NCBI GenBank assembly: GCA_949498175.1
Contig: CATDDF010000043.1
Coordinates: 1-48,695 of the forward strand
DNA: 48,695 nt
Origin: Alphaproteobacteria bacterium
GTDB taxonomy: Bacteria > Pseudomonadota > Alphaproteobacteria > RS24
Reading direction: 5' to 3'
Each line of letters starts with the position of its first letter. Position 1 is the stretch's first letter. The notes under the pieces are model-generated. The model searched no databases and was not told the origin of the DNA. It saw only the letters and a list, made by a program, of their open reading frames with translations. This document shows positions 8,457 through 17,903 of the stretch, one piece after another. The translations under genes were made by a program, and so were the position numbers.

Positions 8457-9644
8457 ATGACCGAGACAAAAAACTGGCAAGCGCAGACACGCATGGTGCA
8501 TGAAGGGCAAAACCGCTCAGCTCATGGAGAAACGGCGGAGGCGCTCTATCTCACCTCCGGCTATGTCTATGACAGCGCCGAACAGGCCGAGGCGCGCTTC
8601 AAGGAAGAAGAAGACGGCTATATTTATTCGCGTTTCGGCAATCCGACCGTGCGCGCTTTTGAAGAGCGCATGATGGCTTTGGAAGGGGCGCAAGATGCAC
8701 GCGCCACCGCCACCGGCATGGCGGCAGTAACGGCCTGCATGATGAGCCAATTGCAGACGGGCGACCATATTGTCGCTGCCCGCGCGCTGTTCGGGTCGTG
8801 CCGCTATGTGGTGGAAACTTTAATGCCGCGCTTTGGCGTTGCCTGCACTTTGGTTGACGGGCGCGACCTTGAGGCTTGGCAAGCCGCCTTGCGGCCCGAG
8901 ACGAAACTGCTGTTTCTAGAAACTCCGTCCAATCCGGTATTGGAGATCATCGATGTTCAGGCGGTCGCTGATATTGCCCATAATCATGGCGCCCGGCTGA
9001 TCGTCGACAATGTATTCGCTACGCCGATTTTGCAAAAACCGATGGCTTTAGGAGCGGATATCACCATTTATTCGGCGACCAAGCATATTGACGGGCAAGG
9101 GCGGTGCCTTGGCGGCATTATTTTGGGCGATGGTGATTATATCAAAAACGAGCTGGCCAATTTCATTCGCCAGACCGGGCCCAGCCTCGCACCGTTTAAT
9201 GCATGGGTCATGCTGAAAGCATTGGAGACGCTGCATATGCGTGTCGACCGGCATTGCGACAATGCCGAGAAATTGGCAGAAATGCTGGTTGCACATGACA
9301 AAATTGAACGGGTTTATTATCCCGGCCATAAAAGCCATCCACAATATGATCTTGCCCAAAAACAAATGACGCGCGGCTCAAACCTGATTGCGTTTGACAT
9401 GAAAGGCGGTAAGACAGCGGCCTTTAAGCTGGCCAATCGTCTTGAGATTGCCCATATTTCCAACAATCTCGGCGACGCCAAAACCTTGATTACCCATCCG
9501 GCAACAACCACCCATGCTAAGCTGAGCGATGCGGCAAAGGCCGAATTGGCCATTCGGGACGGCACATTGCGGCTATCCGTCGGGCTTGAAGACAGCGCCG
9601 ATTTGCTCAATGATTTCGAGCACGCATTGGCCGAATTGGGATAA
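8457..9644 (+). CDS. metZ: O-succinylhomoserine sulfhydrylase
   Basis: PLP enzyme of the Cys/Met metabolism family that makes homocysteine from O-succinylhomoserine and sulfide. The 395-residue protein has YSRFGNPTVRAFEERM, the cofactor loop, and SATKHIDGQGRCLGG, where the lysine binds PLP. The DGQGR after that lysine is characteristic of MetZ rather than MetB or MetC. AGGAG lies 6 nt before the ATG. Control by the SAM-II leader fits its role in methionine supply. MetY-type use of O-acetylhomoserine is the alternative. Confidence 0.94.
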   Translation: MTETKNWQAQTRMVHEGQNRSAHGETAEALYLTSGYVYDSAEQAEARFKEEEDGYIYSRFGNPTVRAFEERMMALEGAQDARATATGMAAVTACMMSQLQTGDHIVAARALFGSCRYVVETLMPRFGVACTLVDGRDLEAWQAALRPETKLLFLETPSNPVLEIIDVQAVADIAHNHGARLIVDNVFATPILQKPMALGADITIYSATKHIDGQGRCLGGIILGDGDYIKNELANFIRQTGPSLAPFNAWVMLKALETLHMRVDRHCDNAEKLAEMLVAHDKIERVYYPGHKSHPQYDLAQKQMTRGSNLIAFDMKGGKTAAFKLANRLEIAHISNNLGDAKTLITHPATTTHAKLSDAAKAELAIRDGTLRLSVGLEDSADLLNDFEHALAELG

Positions 9645-9672
9645 ACTGCCAAGCGGAGGTAGCGTGCAATTC

Positions 9673-10065
9673 ATGCAACAGGCAATCACCCGCAATATTG
9701 CGGTTTCCGTGGAAACCCGCTTTCTGGAAGGCGATAGCGATCCGGACGAACAATATTTTGTCTGGGCCTATCGCATCACCATTGAAAATCACGGCGACGA
9801 AACCGTGCAATTATTGACCCGCCATTGGCAAATCACCGACTCGCAAGGGCGCTTGAAGGAAGTGCGCGGCGATGGCGTGGTCGGCGAGCAGCCGGTGCTC
9901 GAACCAGGTGCCCATTTCACCTATGCCTCAGGCACGCCCTTATCCACTGCGTCGGGTTTCATGCGCGGCAGTTATGGCATGCAGACCGAGGCCGGCGAAA
10001 ACTTTGATATTGATGTGCCGGCTTTTTCACTGGACAGTCCGCATGAAAGCGGGAACATAAATTGA
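9673..10065 (+). CDS. apaG: ApaG protein (Co2+/Mg2+ efflux-associated)
   Basis: A 130-residue single-domain ApaG (fibronectin III-like) protein. Family text covers it fully: YFVWAYRITIENHGDETVQLLTRHW, GDGVVGEQPVLEPG, FTYASGTPLSTASGFMRGSY and FDIDVPAFSLD. ApaG is linked genetically to cobalt/magnesium handling in enterics, but its biochemical role is unsettled. The ORF track starts upstream inside metZ. The ATG at 9673 aligns with known ApaG N-termini (MxxAITRxI); an in-frame GTG at 9664 sits closer to GGAGG (9655-9659) and is an alternative. It follows metZ by 28 nt. Confidence 0.93.
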   Translation: MQQAITRNIAVSVETRFLEGDSDPDEQYFVWAYRITIENHGDETVQLLTRHWQITDSQGRLKEVRGDGVVGEQPVLEPGAHFTYASGTPLSTASGFMRGSYGMQTEAGENFDIDVPAFSLDSPHESGNIN

Positions 10066-10068
10066 GCC

Positions 10069-11514
10069 ATGAGCGACAACCGCACCATATTCTTCATCAT
10101 TGGCCTGCTTTTGGGGGCGGTAGCCGGCGGCATGTTATTGCCGGCCATGGCCGATGCCACAATCGGCCATAAGGATTGGCAGGTCTTCGTCGCCAGCGCT
10201 TTGGTGACAGGATTTATTGCCGGCGCTTTGGTTTTGACCAATCGCGGAAAATTGCCGCCGCTTTCCGTCAAACAAGCCTTCACCCTGACCAGCCTGTCAT
10301 GGCTGGCCCTGACCGGCTTTGCCGCTTTGCCCTTTGCTTTTGGTGAATTGGATATGAGCTATACGGATGCGTTTTTTGAAGCCATGTCGGGGCTAACGAC
10401 GACGGGCGCGACAGTGATTACCAATCTCGACAGCGCCCCGCCCGGCATTCTTTTATGGCGGGCGCTTTTGCAATGGTTTGGCGGTATCGGCATTATCGTA
10501 ATGGCCATCTCAGTATTGCCAATGTTGAATATTGGCGGCATGCAATTATTTCGCCTCGAAAGTTCAGACACATCGGAAAAAATCCTACCGCGCACGGCGC
10601 AGATTGCCGGGTCGATCATGCGGCTTTATTGCGGCATTACGCTGACTTGCGTGTTGGGCTATTTGGCCGCCGGTATGGGCATGTTCGATGCCGTGGCGCA
10701 TGCCATGACGACCATCGCAACAGGCGGATTTTCGACCCGCAATGACAGTTTCGGCGCGTTTGGCGCACCCGTCTCTGTTGTCGCGATATTTTTCATGTTG
10801 GTGTCGGCCGTGCCCTTTGTCGCCTATTTGCAATTGGTCAATCGCAAATTCGACAAATTTGTCCGTGATGAGCAAATCCGCACCTTTTTCCTGCTAGCCT
10901 TCATCGCCGCCGCTACCATGTGGGTTTATCAATTATCCGTGCTCGACCAGCCTGCCGCACCGGCATTTTTATCGGCCGCTTTCAACACCACCTCCATTCT
11001 TACCGGCACCGGCTATGCGACCACGGATTACGGTGCATGGGGGCCGTTTGCCGTCGCGCTGTTTTTCATTTTGACCTTTATCGGCGGCTGCGCCGGATCG
11101 ACGGCTTGTGGGCTGAAGATTTTTCGTCTGCAAGTCATTGTCAAAGCGGGCTGGCGCTATATTCGACAATTGACGCGCCCCAATGGGGTTTTTGTCATTC
11201 GCTATAATGGCCGCTTGCTGGATGATGATGTCGCCAATTCAGTGGTCGCCTTTGTGTTGATCTTCATTTTGTCTTTTTCCGCCATTGCCGTGGCCTTGAG
11301 CCTGATGGGGCTGGACCCGCTGACCGCATTGTCGGCCTCGGCCGCCGCCATTGCCAATGTCGGCCCCGGTTTGGGCCCTGAAATCGGCCCATCGGGCACT
11401 TATGCCGGATTGCCAACACAAGCCAAATGGGTGCTCGCTTTTGGCATGCTCTTGGGGCGGTTGGAGTTTTTGACCGTGCTGGTTTTATTCGCGCCCAGCT
11501 TCTGGCGTCGCTGA
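10069..11514 (+). CDS. trkH: Trk-type potassium uptake channel subunit
   Basis: Inner-membrane potassium transporter subunit of the TrkH/KtrB superfamily, 481 residues and about ten hydrophobic segments. The four pore loops with selectivity-filter glycines are visible: MSGLTTTGATV, TTIATGGFSTR, TSILTGTGYATTD and the last loop ASAAAIANVGPGLG. It starts 3 nt after apaG stops. The partner TrkA (NAD-binding gate) is not in the window. The 3' end overlaps the RND permease gene by 30 nt tail to tail. Confidence 0.94.
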   Translation: MSDNRTIFFIIGLLLGAVAGGMLLPAMADATIGHKDWQVFVASALVTGFIAGALVLTNRGKLPPLSVKQAFTLTSLSWLALTGFAALPFAFGELDMSYTDAFFEAMSGLTTTGATVITNLDSAPPGILLWRALLQWFGGIGIIVMAISVLPMLNIGGMQLFRLESSDTSEKILPRTAQIAGSIMRLYCGITLTCVLGYLAAGMGMFDAVAHAMTTIATGGFSTRNDSFGAFGAPVSVVAIFFMLVSAVPFVAYLQLVNRKFDKFVRDEQIRTFFLLAFIAAATMWVYQLSVLDQPAAPAFLSAAFNTTSILTGTGYATTDYGAWGPFAVALFFILTFIGGCAGSTACGLKIFRLQVIVKAGWRYIRQLTRPNGVFVIRYNGRLLDDDVANSVVAFVLIFILSFSAIAVALSLMGLDPLTALSASAAAIANVGPGLGPEIGPSGTYAGLPTQAKWVLAFGMLLGRLEFLTVLVLFAPSFWRR

Positions 11515-14500
11515 GGGCTGATAGCTGATCGGCTCTTGCGGCATGCCGCGCCAACGCCCGACCAAATGGCGAATATCCTCTTGAATGCCCAAAACGCTGG
11601 GCACCAAAAACAGCACAATCAGGCTGGCAAAGCCCAGCCCCCAGGCAATGGTGATGACCATGGGCAGCAAGAATTGCGCCTGCACGCTGGTCTCAAACAA
11701 GAGCGGGGCCAATCCTAAAACCGTGGTCAGTGAGGTAAGAGTGACGGCGCGCAAACGGTCGCAAATGCCGTTAATCACCGCCATGCGTAAATCCTCGCCC
11801 TCGCTTTGGCGTTCATCAATGCGGCTGATGAGAATAATCGAATTATTGACCAATATGCCCGACAGGCCCAGCAGGCCGACAAGGCTCAAAAAGGTCAGGT
11901 CAAAGCCTTGCACATAATGCCCCGTCACCATGCCGATAAGGCCGAAGGGAATGACTGACATAATGATAATCGGGCGCGAATAGCTGGCAAAAACAAAAGC
12001 CAGAACAATGTAAATCAAGGACAGGCCGACCACTGCACCGACCCGCAAGCCGCCCATTGTTTCGGCTTGCTCTTGATTGCGACCGCCAAAACTGAAGCTG
12101 ATATTATATTTCGCCGCCACTTGCGGCAGCGTCGTCGCGGCCATGTTTTGCAGCACATCATTCGGGTCGCCCGCATCATCATCATAATCGGCAATCACCG
12201 ATACCGCTACTTGGCCATCGGTGCGGCGCACGGAATCAAAGCCGGGTTTTTCGATAATATCCACCACCGCCGTGAGCGGCACATAGCGCGGGGTGCCATT
12301 GGCCGTCATGCTGCCCGGCACGGGCAGGTCAATATCAGCCAATTGTTTAGGGCTTGAGCCATCGCGCGGTTGCAAGACGCGCAAAGTGACTTCCTCATCA
12401 CCGCGGGCAAAACGTTTAGCAATCGCGCCTTCCAAATTGGCGCGGGTCAGATTGCCGACCATGGCATTGGTGAAGCCCAAAGCCGCGCCTCGGCGGTTCA
12501 CTTCCAGCAATAATTCTTGCTTATTATAATGTAAATTATCGCGCGCGCGCGAAATGCCGTCATATTCTTGCAGCTTCTGGCGCACTTCCAAGGCGGCTTT
12601 TTTCAATGTTTCCGGATCGGCATTGGCCAGACGAATATCAATATCGCGCCCGGGCGGGCCACCGCGTTGTTCGCGGATGAACACATAACGCAGCCCCGCA
12701 ATATCGGGCACTAAATCTTCCCATTGTTTAACAATGTCTTTGGTGCGAATGCTGCGCGCCTCGCTGGCTGTCAGTTCGGCTGTGATAAGGGCGCGTTCCT
12801 CTCCGGTTGATGTGCCGGTGCGCCCGATTTGCGTAAAGATGACGGAAATCAATTTTTCCTCAGCCTCAGGCCCGGCTTGGGCCAGCAGCTTGGCCTCGGC
12901 GTCATAAAGCGCCTTTTCAATCAGCTTGGTGTTTTTATGCGTTTCGGCGCGTTTGGTGCCGGGCTGGAAAAACACATAAGCATTCACCACCTCGCCCTCG
13001 GGCGATGGGAAGAAGCGGAACGGCACACGCCCGCCCGCCAACAGACCGACGCAAATAATCAATATTGCGAGGCCCGCCGCCGCCGTTGTGTAGCGATTAT
13101 CATAAACCGCGGTCACAAAACGCTTAAAGCGATTGGCGCGAAAATGCTCAAACCGGTCGAGAAACGCCTTGCGGATGCCGCGCCGCTCTTTGCGCGGTTT
13201 TTTCAGCGCATGGCTCAAATGACCGGGCAATACGAAAAAACATTCAATCAGGCTTGCCACCAAAACGCTGAATAATACCAGCGGAATGGCGCGCACAAAT
13301 TGCCCCATCACACCGGTGATAAGCAGCATGGGAATAAACGCTGCCAAAGTGGTCAGCGCAGCCGCCGTTATCGGCAGCATCATACGCAAGGCTCCGCCCT
13401 CGGCGGCGGTTTGGGCATCAGCCCCACGCTCGGTCAGCGTAGCCGAATGTTCACCAACCACAATCGCATCATCGACAATAATCCCAATGGTCATAATCAG
13501 CGCGAAAAGCGACAGCATGTTAATCGTCATGCCGAGATATAACATGACGCCGAAAGTCGCCATTAAGGAAGCGGGAATGCCCGCCGCCACCCAAAAGGCA
13601 ATGCGGCCATTGAGGAAAAGAAACAAAATGCACAACACCAAAAACATGCCGCCCAGCCCATTAATCAGCAGCACATTAATGCGCTGGCGAATCTTATCGG
13701 CATTCACATCAAAAATTTCGACTTTCAATGTCGGCGGCAAAGAGGGCAGCGTCTCGGCAATATAGGCGCGCACCGCATCGGTCATTTCCAGCGCATCGCC
13801 GTTTTTCGTGCGCTGCATGGTCAGGCGAATGGCGCGATCTTCGCCCCGCCAGCCCTCGACCGCATTGGCGTCAAATGTCTCATAGACACGCGCCACATCA
13901 CCGACCTTAATTTGGCGGCCATCGGCTGAACTGAGAAGGCTAATCTCGCGCACATCGCTGGCGGTTTGTGCCAAGCCGACGGCGCGCACTTGGCGTTCAA
14001 CCTCGCCGCGCAAAATACCGCCCGGCACATCCAGCGATGAGCCGGCCAGCTTATCGGCAATATCTTGCGCCGTCATATTATAGCGGCGCAATTGTGCGGC
14101 CTGCGCTTCGACCCAAATTTCTTCGTCGCGAAATCCGTTCATGACAACTTTATCAATACCCACATTCAGCAAGCCATCGCGCAATTGCTTGGCATGGGCG
14201 CGCAAAGCGCGCTCCTCAAACGGGCCGGAAAGCAGCACAGAGACGACCGGCTCAAAAAAAGTGGTCTGCGAGATAATCGGTTTTTCCGCATCCTTGGGCA
14301 ATGTGGTGATGGCATTGACCGCCGCTTCGACATCACCGACGGCTTTTTGAATATCGGCTTCGGGGTAAAACTCAACCGTGATGGCGGCAAAGCCGGTGCG
14401 CGAGATGGATTTAAATTCCTTCACGCCATCGATAAAGCGCACTTCCGGTTGAATTGTGGCGACGATATTTTTATCGACATCCTGCGCCGTCGCGCCCGGC

Positions 14501-14664
14501 CAAGGCACATTAATATTGACGATTTTAATTTCCGTGGTCGGGAAAAACTGCGTGTTCAATCCCGACAGGCCAAAAAAACCGAACATAATCATCGAGATAA
14601 AAAGCAGATTGGCGGCATTGCGATGCCGCGAAAACAGCTCAACAATGGCGCGCATCGGGTTCAT
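11485..14664 (-). CDS. RND-family efflux permease (AcrB/MdtB type)
   Basis: A 1059-residue proton-driven inner-membrane pump of the hydrophobe/amphiphile efflux class. It shows the typical RND layout: TM1 (NLLFISMIMFGFFGL), a first large periplasmic loop, TM2-TM6 with the proton-relay motif GIIVDDAIVVGEH in TM4, a second periplasmic loop beginning near GRVPFRFFPSPEGE, and C-terminal TMs with GLLGLSGILVNNSI. The ATG abuts the stop of the adaptor gene without spacing, so the two are co-translated. No TolC-like outer-membrane gene is in the window. Substrate unknown. Confidence 0.95.
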   Translation of the reverse strand: MNPMRAIVELFSRHRNAANLLFISMIMFGFFGLSGLNTQFFPTTEIKIVNINVPWPGATAQDVDKNIVATIQPEVRFIDGVKEFKSISRTGFAAITVEFYPEADIQKAVGDVEAAVNAITTLPKDAEKPIISQTTFFEPVVSVLLSGPFEERALRAHAKQLRDGLLNVGIDKVVMNGFRDEEIWVEAQAAQLRRYNMTAQDIADKLAGSSLDVPGGILRGEVERQVRAVGLAQTASDVREISLLSSADGRQIKVGDVARVYETFDANAVEGWRGEDRAIRLTMQRTKNGDALEMTDAVRAYIAETLPSLPPTLKVEIFDVNADKIRQRINVLLINGLGGMFLVLCILFLFLNGRIAFWVAAGIPASLMATFGVMLYLGMTINMLSLFALIMTIGIIVDDAIVVGEHSATLTERGADAQTAAEGGALRMMLPITAAALTTLAAFIPMLLITGVMGQFVRAIPLVLFSVLVASLIECFFVLPGHLSHALKKPRKERRGIRKAFLDRFEHFRANRFKRFVTAVYDNRYTTAAAGLAILIICVGLLAGGRVPFRFFPSPEGEVVNAYVFFQPGTKRAETHKNTKLIEKALYDAEAKLLAQAGPEAEEKLISVIFTQIGRTGTSTGEERALITAELTASEARSIRTKDIVKQWEDLVPDIAGLRYVFIREQRGGPPGRDIDIRLANADPETLKKAALEVRQKLQEYDGISRARDNLHYNKQELLLEVNRRGAALGFTNAMVGNLTRANLEGAIAKRFARGDEEVTLRVLQPRDGSSPKQLADIDLPVPGSMTANGTPRYVPLTAVVDIIEKPGFDSVRRTDGQVAVSVIADYDDDAGDPNDVLQNMAATTLPQVAAKYNISFSFGGRNQEQAETMGGLRVGAVVGLSLIYIVLAFVFASYSRPIIIMSVIPFGLIGMVTGHYVQGFDLTFLSLVGLLGLSGILVNNSIILISRIDERQSEGEDLRMAVINGICDRLRAVTLTSLTTVLGLAPLLFETSVQAQFLLPMVITIAWGLGFASLIVLFLVPSVLGIQEDIRHLVGRWRGMPQEPISYQPSATPEAGRE

Positions 14665-15897
14665 TTAAGGCTGCTCCACTACTTTCACCGCAACACCCGG
14701 CGCGGCCTCATTAAAGCGCGTCATCAGCACCATATCACCGATAGAGAGACCGCTTCTGAGCAGAACCTGCGCCCCATCATCAATGAAATCATCAAGCGTT
14801 TTGCGAGCCAAGCGCCCGTTCTCAACCAGATAAACCATATTGCCGCCATAGAGCGCATTTTTGGAAATCGCCATCACATCGGGCACGGGCTGGGCCAGCA
14901 ATTCAACCGTCACAAATGCCCCGCCGCGTAAATTAGAGGGCAGCTTGCCGTTCACCCGCGCATAAACATCAACGCCGCGTGTCGCTTGGCTGATTTGCGC
15001 CCCGACCCGCTCAATCTCGGCGCGCAATTCAATACGCTCGCCACCCAGTTGCCAAACCACATTGACCGGCCGCCCGACAACCTCGCTATTGCGTTCCAAA
15101 AAGCGCCCATATTCAGCATCCGATAAATTGAACACGACATCAAAATTATCGCTGTCGAGCAAGGTGCCGACCTGATCATTGGGATTGAGCACACGCCCCT
15201 CGCGCGCATTAATATTGGCCAAATAGCCGCTAAACGGGGCGACCACTTTGGTATTGGCCAAATCACGCTTGGCTTTTTTCACCTGCACATTAATGCGGTC
15301 CACCGCCGATTGCTGCTGCTCGGCGCGCGCCGCTTTAATCGTCGCATCCGTGGTTTTATCGTCCACTGTCTTTTGCGACACAGTGCCTTTTTTGAATAAT
15401 TTCTCGGCCCGGGCTTTTTCTTGACGCGCCAATTTGGCTCCGGCTTGGCGTTCTTTCAACACCGCTTCGGCGCCTTTCAGTTGCGCACGCGCATCGGCCA
15501 ATTGGTTTTCATAGGTAAACGGGTCAATCTCCAGCAGCACATCGCCCTTATTGACGCGCGCGCCATCCTCAAAACCGGCACTGGTGGCAATCACCTCGCC
15601 CGAGACCAGTGCGCGCAAATTGACTTCGCGGCGCGGCCTTAATTCCCCAAAAGCTGAAATCCGCGGCTGATAGACGCCATAAGCGACTTTTTGCGCCGCC
15701 ACTGACCAAATAATCTCGCTATTTTCGGCGGGTTTGGTTTGCGGCTTGGTGGCCACCAGCATGGAAAAGCCGAAAACCCCGCCCATTAACACGAGCAGGG
15801 GCATGACTATTTTTCTTAGCCTGCCGCTCGAAGCCGGACGCAGTTTATGGGATTGCGCGCGCATCCATGCTCCCAAATTGTTCAAAACCTGTTTCAT
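14665..15897 (-). CDS. RND periplasmic adaptor (membrane fusion protein)
   Basis: A 410-residue HlyD/AcrA-type adaptor that links the RND pump to an outer-membrane channel. An N-terminal membrane anchor (IVMPLLVLMGGVFGFSMLVA) comes first, then the lipoyl half-motif around GEVIATSAGFEDGARVNKGD, a coiled-coil hairpin rich in Ala, Lys and Glu (about residues 140-215), the second lipoyl half near NTKVVAPFSGYLANI, and the beta-barrel domain. There is no lipobox cysteine, so it is anchored by the helix. It is the first gene of the two-gene pump operon. Confidence 0.93.
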   Translation of the reverse strand: MKQVLNNLGAWMRAQSHKLRPASSGRLRKIVMPLLVLMGGVFGFSMLVATKPQTKPAENSEIIWSVAAQKVAYGVYQPRISAFGELRPRREVNLRALVSGEVIATSAGFEDGARVNKGDVLLEIDPFTYENQLADARAQLKGAEAVLKERQAGAKLARQEKARAEKLFKKGTVSQKTVDDKTTDATIKAARAEQQQSAVDRINVQVKKAKRDLANTKVVAPFSGYLANINAREGRVLNPNDQVGTLLDSDNFDVVFNLSDAEYGRFLERNSEVVGRPVNVVWQLGGERIELRAEIERVGAQISQATRGVDVYARVNGKLPSNLRGGAFVTVELLAQPVPDVMAISKNALYGGNMVYLVENGRLARKTLDDFIDDGAQVLLRSGLSIGDMVLMTRFNEAAPGVAVKVVEQP

Positions 15898-15978
15898 GCT
15901 GCCTCTGCCGGCACCCTTTGACGCAAAATAACGCTTAACTCTGTCCTAGTTATAACGCGTCCAGCGCTCTAAACCAGT

Positions 15979-16033
15979 CACTTCATTTATACGGCGGAAA
16001 ACGCCACACTTCACTTATACGGCGGAAAACGCC
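15979..16033. repeat. 28-bp tandem duplication over the hslO stop codon
   Basis: Two 27-nt copies (15979-16005 and 16007-16033), 28 nt apart, differ at one base (cacttcaTttat versus cacttcaCttat). Each holds TATACGGCGGAAAACGCC, with GGCG/CGCC able to form a small hairpin. The right copy contains the last hslO codons and its TAA; the left copy duplicates them beyond the stop. Confidence 0.9.
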
Positions 16034-16956
16034 TCATCAGGCGCGAATACATAATTTTCATTACAAAATTCGCAGCGCACTTCAACATTGTCTTGCGCCT
16101 GCATTTCCGCGCGGTCGGTTTCAGATAAACCAGCCAGCATATTCAATACGCGTTGGCGGGTGCACGGGCAAGCAAATGAAAGGGCGCGCGGCTCAAACAC
16201 CCGCACCCCATCCTCATGAAACAAGCGATAGGCCAGAGCCTCGCCGCTCACATCACTATCCAGTAATTCGCTATCCTCAGTGGTCTGCAACAAGATTTCG
16301 AGCCGATTCCAATCATCATCAACCCGCTCAGGGTCGCCTTCGGGCGGGGTCTCAATATCCACCACGCCGCCGGTCGCCGCCATTTGTTGCACCACAATGC
16401 CGCCGGCGCGCCATTCGGTTTTGCCGCCGGGCAATAAAAGCGGTGCCGCCGCCAGTTTCAACGCCGTGCCGATTTGCTCGGAGCGTTCAAAATATCCCAA
16501 TGCCGCATCGGCCAGCGTGTCGCCCTCTAGCGGCACAATGCCCTGATAGCGTTCCATATCCGCGCCTTGGTCAACGGTGAAAGCCATGTGCGCCTTATCG
16601 CCCAGCAAAGCCATAGGCGGCGCGCCCGCTTTTAAGGCCGCCGCCAGCGCCGCCTCGTCAAATTGCGCGAAACCTCGCAACCCGCCCAGGCCGTTTTCTT
16701 CCGGCGTATAATCGGCCATTAACATGGAAATCGGCCCGCTGCCCTGCAATTGCAAAATAAACCGCCCGTCAAATTTCAGCATTGTGCCCAACATGGCGGC
16801 CAATACCAGCGCCTCGCCCAAAAGCCGGTTGACCGCGTCGGGATAGTCATGACGCAATAAAACTTCCGAGGCCAAAGCGTTCAGCTTGACGACGCGGCCA
16901 TTGACGTTTTGCCCTTCAATACGAAACGGCAAAGCATAATCGCTATGCGCCGCCAT
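16015..16956 (-). CDS. hslO: Hsp33 redox-regulated chaperonin
   Basis: Cytoplasmic holdase activated by oxidation, which releases zinc and unfolds the C-terminal switch. The four zinc cysteines are present as CPC near residue 267 and CEFC near 300, in the CxC...CxxC form of HslO. The ORF track begins at a TTG (16974); the ATG at 16956 overlaps the argF TAA as TAATG, gives 313 residues and is preferred. It sits last in argD-argF-hslO, a common alphaproteobacterial arrangement. The stop codon lies in a 28-bp tandem duplication. Confidence 0.94.
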   Translation of the reverse strand: MAAHSDYALPFRIEGQNVNGRVVKLNALASEVLLRHDYPDAVNRLLGEALVLAAMLGTMLKFDGRFILQLQGSGPISMLMADYTPEENGLGGLRGFAQFDEAALAAALKAGAPPMALLGDKAHMAFTVDQGADMERYQGIVPLEGDTLADAALGYFERSEQIGTALKLAAAPLLLPGGKTEWRAGGIVVQQMAATGGVVDIETPPEGDPERVDDDWNRLEILLQTTEDSELLDSDVSGEALAYRLFHEDGVRVFEPRALSFACPCTRQRVLNMLAGLSETDRAEMQAQDNVEVRCEFCNENYVFAPDEAFSAV

Positions 16957-17900
16957 TAGCCGCGCCCCAAACAATGCAACATAATAGCTTTTTGCGCATG
17001 GGCGCGGTTTTCCGCCTCGTCAAACACCACGGAGCGCGGCCCGTCAATCACCTCACCCGTCACTTCGCTGTCGCGATAAGCGGGCAGGCAATGCATGAAA
17101 ATCGGGTCATCGCCCATATCCATCAAGCTTTGGGTGACCTGATAAGGGCGGAAGGCTTGGGCGCGCGCTTCAGCCTCTTGCGGGTCATCGCTCATCGACA
17201 CCCAGCAATCGGTAATCAACGCCGCCGCGCCTTGCGCCGCTTCTTCGGCCGAGGCGCAAACGGTAATTTTGGCGCCCTTATCGCGCGCCATAGCAATCTC
17301 ATCATCAGCGATTGAAAAATCATTCGGTGTCGCCAAAGCCAACTCAAAATCGACTTGCGCCGCAGCATGGACAAAAGACAGGGCGACATTATTGCCATCG
17401 CCGAGCCATGCCAGCTTCTGCCCGGCCAAGGCGCCTTTATGTTCTTCAAAAGTCATTAAATCGGCAACGATTTGGCACGGATGGCTATAGGCGGTCAGGC
17501 CGTTTATCACCGGCACATGGGCATGCGCCGCCAAGTCGCACAGCGTCTCATGGGGGCCGGTGCGCAGCATGGCCATATCGGCAAAGCGCGAAAGGACTTG
17601 GGCCGTATCGGCAATCGATTCACCGCGCCCCAATTGCATATCGCTTTGGTTCAAAATCACCGTCTGGCCGCCCAATTGGCGCATCCCCATATCAAAAGAC
17701 AGCCTTGTGCGGGTGGACGGTTTTTCAAACACCATGGCCAGCAAATGACCGGCGAGCGGCGCATCTTGGTCCACCGTGCCTTTGGGCAATCCCATGCGAG
17801 CGGCTTTTCTGGTCGCCGCCGCATCCAATAATTGGCGCAATTGGCCATCGGCCAAATCGGCAAGGTCAAGAAAATGATTGTGGTGGTCTGCCAAGCTCAT
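16956..17900 (-). CDS. argF: Ornithine carbamoyltransferase
   Basis: Makes citrulline from ornithine and carbamoyl phosphate in arginine synthesis. At 314 residues it has normal length. The carbamoyl-phosphate motif FEKPSTRTR, HAHVPVINGLTAYSHPCQ, ornithine-binding DCWVSMSDD and HCLPAYRDSEVT are all intact. It begins 3 nt after argD and overlaps hslO at TAATG. ArgI/ArgF/PtcA cannot be told apart by motif alone, but the argD partner supports the anabolic role. Confidence 0.96.
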   Translation of the reverse strand: MSLADHHNHFLDLADLADGQLRQLLDAAATRKAARMGLPKGTVDQDAPLAGHLLAMVFEKPSTRTRLSFDMGMRQLGGQTVILNQSDMQLGRGESIADTAQVLSRFADMAMLRTGPHETLCDLAAHAHVPVINGLTAYSHPCQIVADLMTFEEHKGALAGQKLAWLGDGNNVALSFVHAAAQVDFELALATPNDFSIADDEIAMARDKGAKITVCASAEEAAQGAAALITDCWVSMSDDPQEAEARAQAFRPYQVTQSLMDMGDDPIFMHCLPAYRDSEVTGEVIDGPRSVVFDEAENRAHAQKAIMLHCLGRG

Positions 17901-17903
17901 AAT

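Noticed and set aside
14065-14931. 288-residue plus-strand ORF inside the RND pump and adaptor genes
   Set aside because: Antisense shadow rich in His, Arg and Asn, with no domain text; both minus-strand genes are intact.
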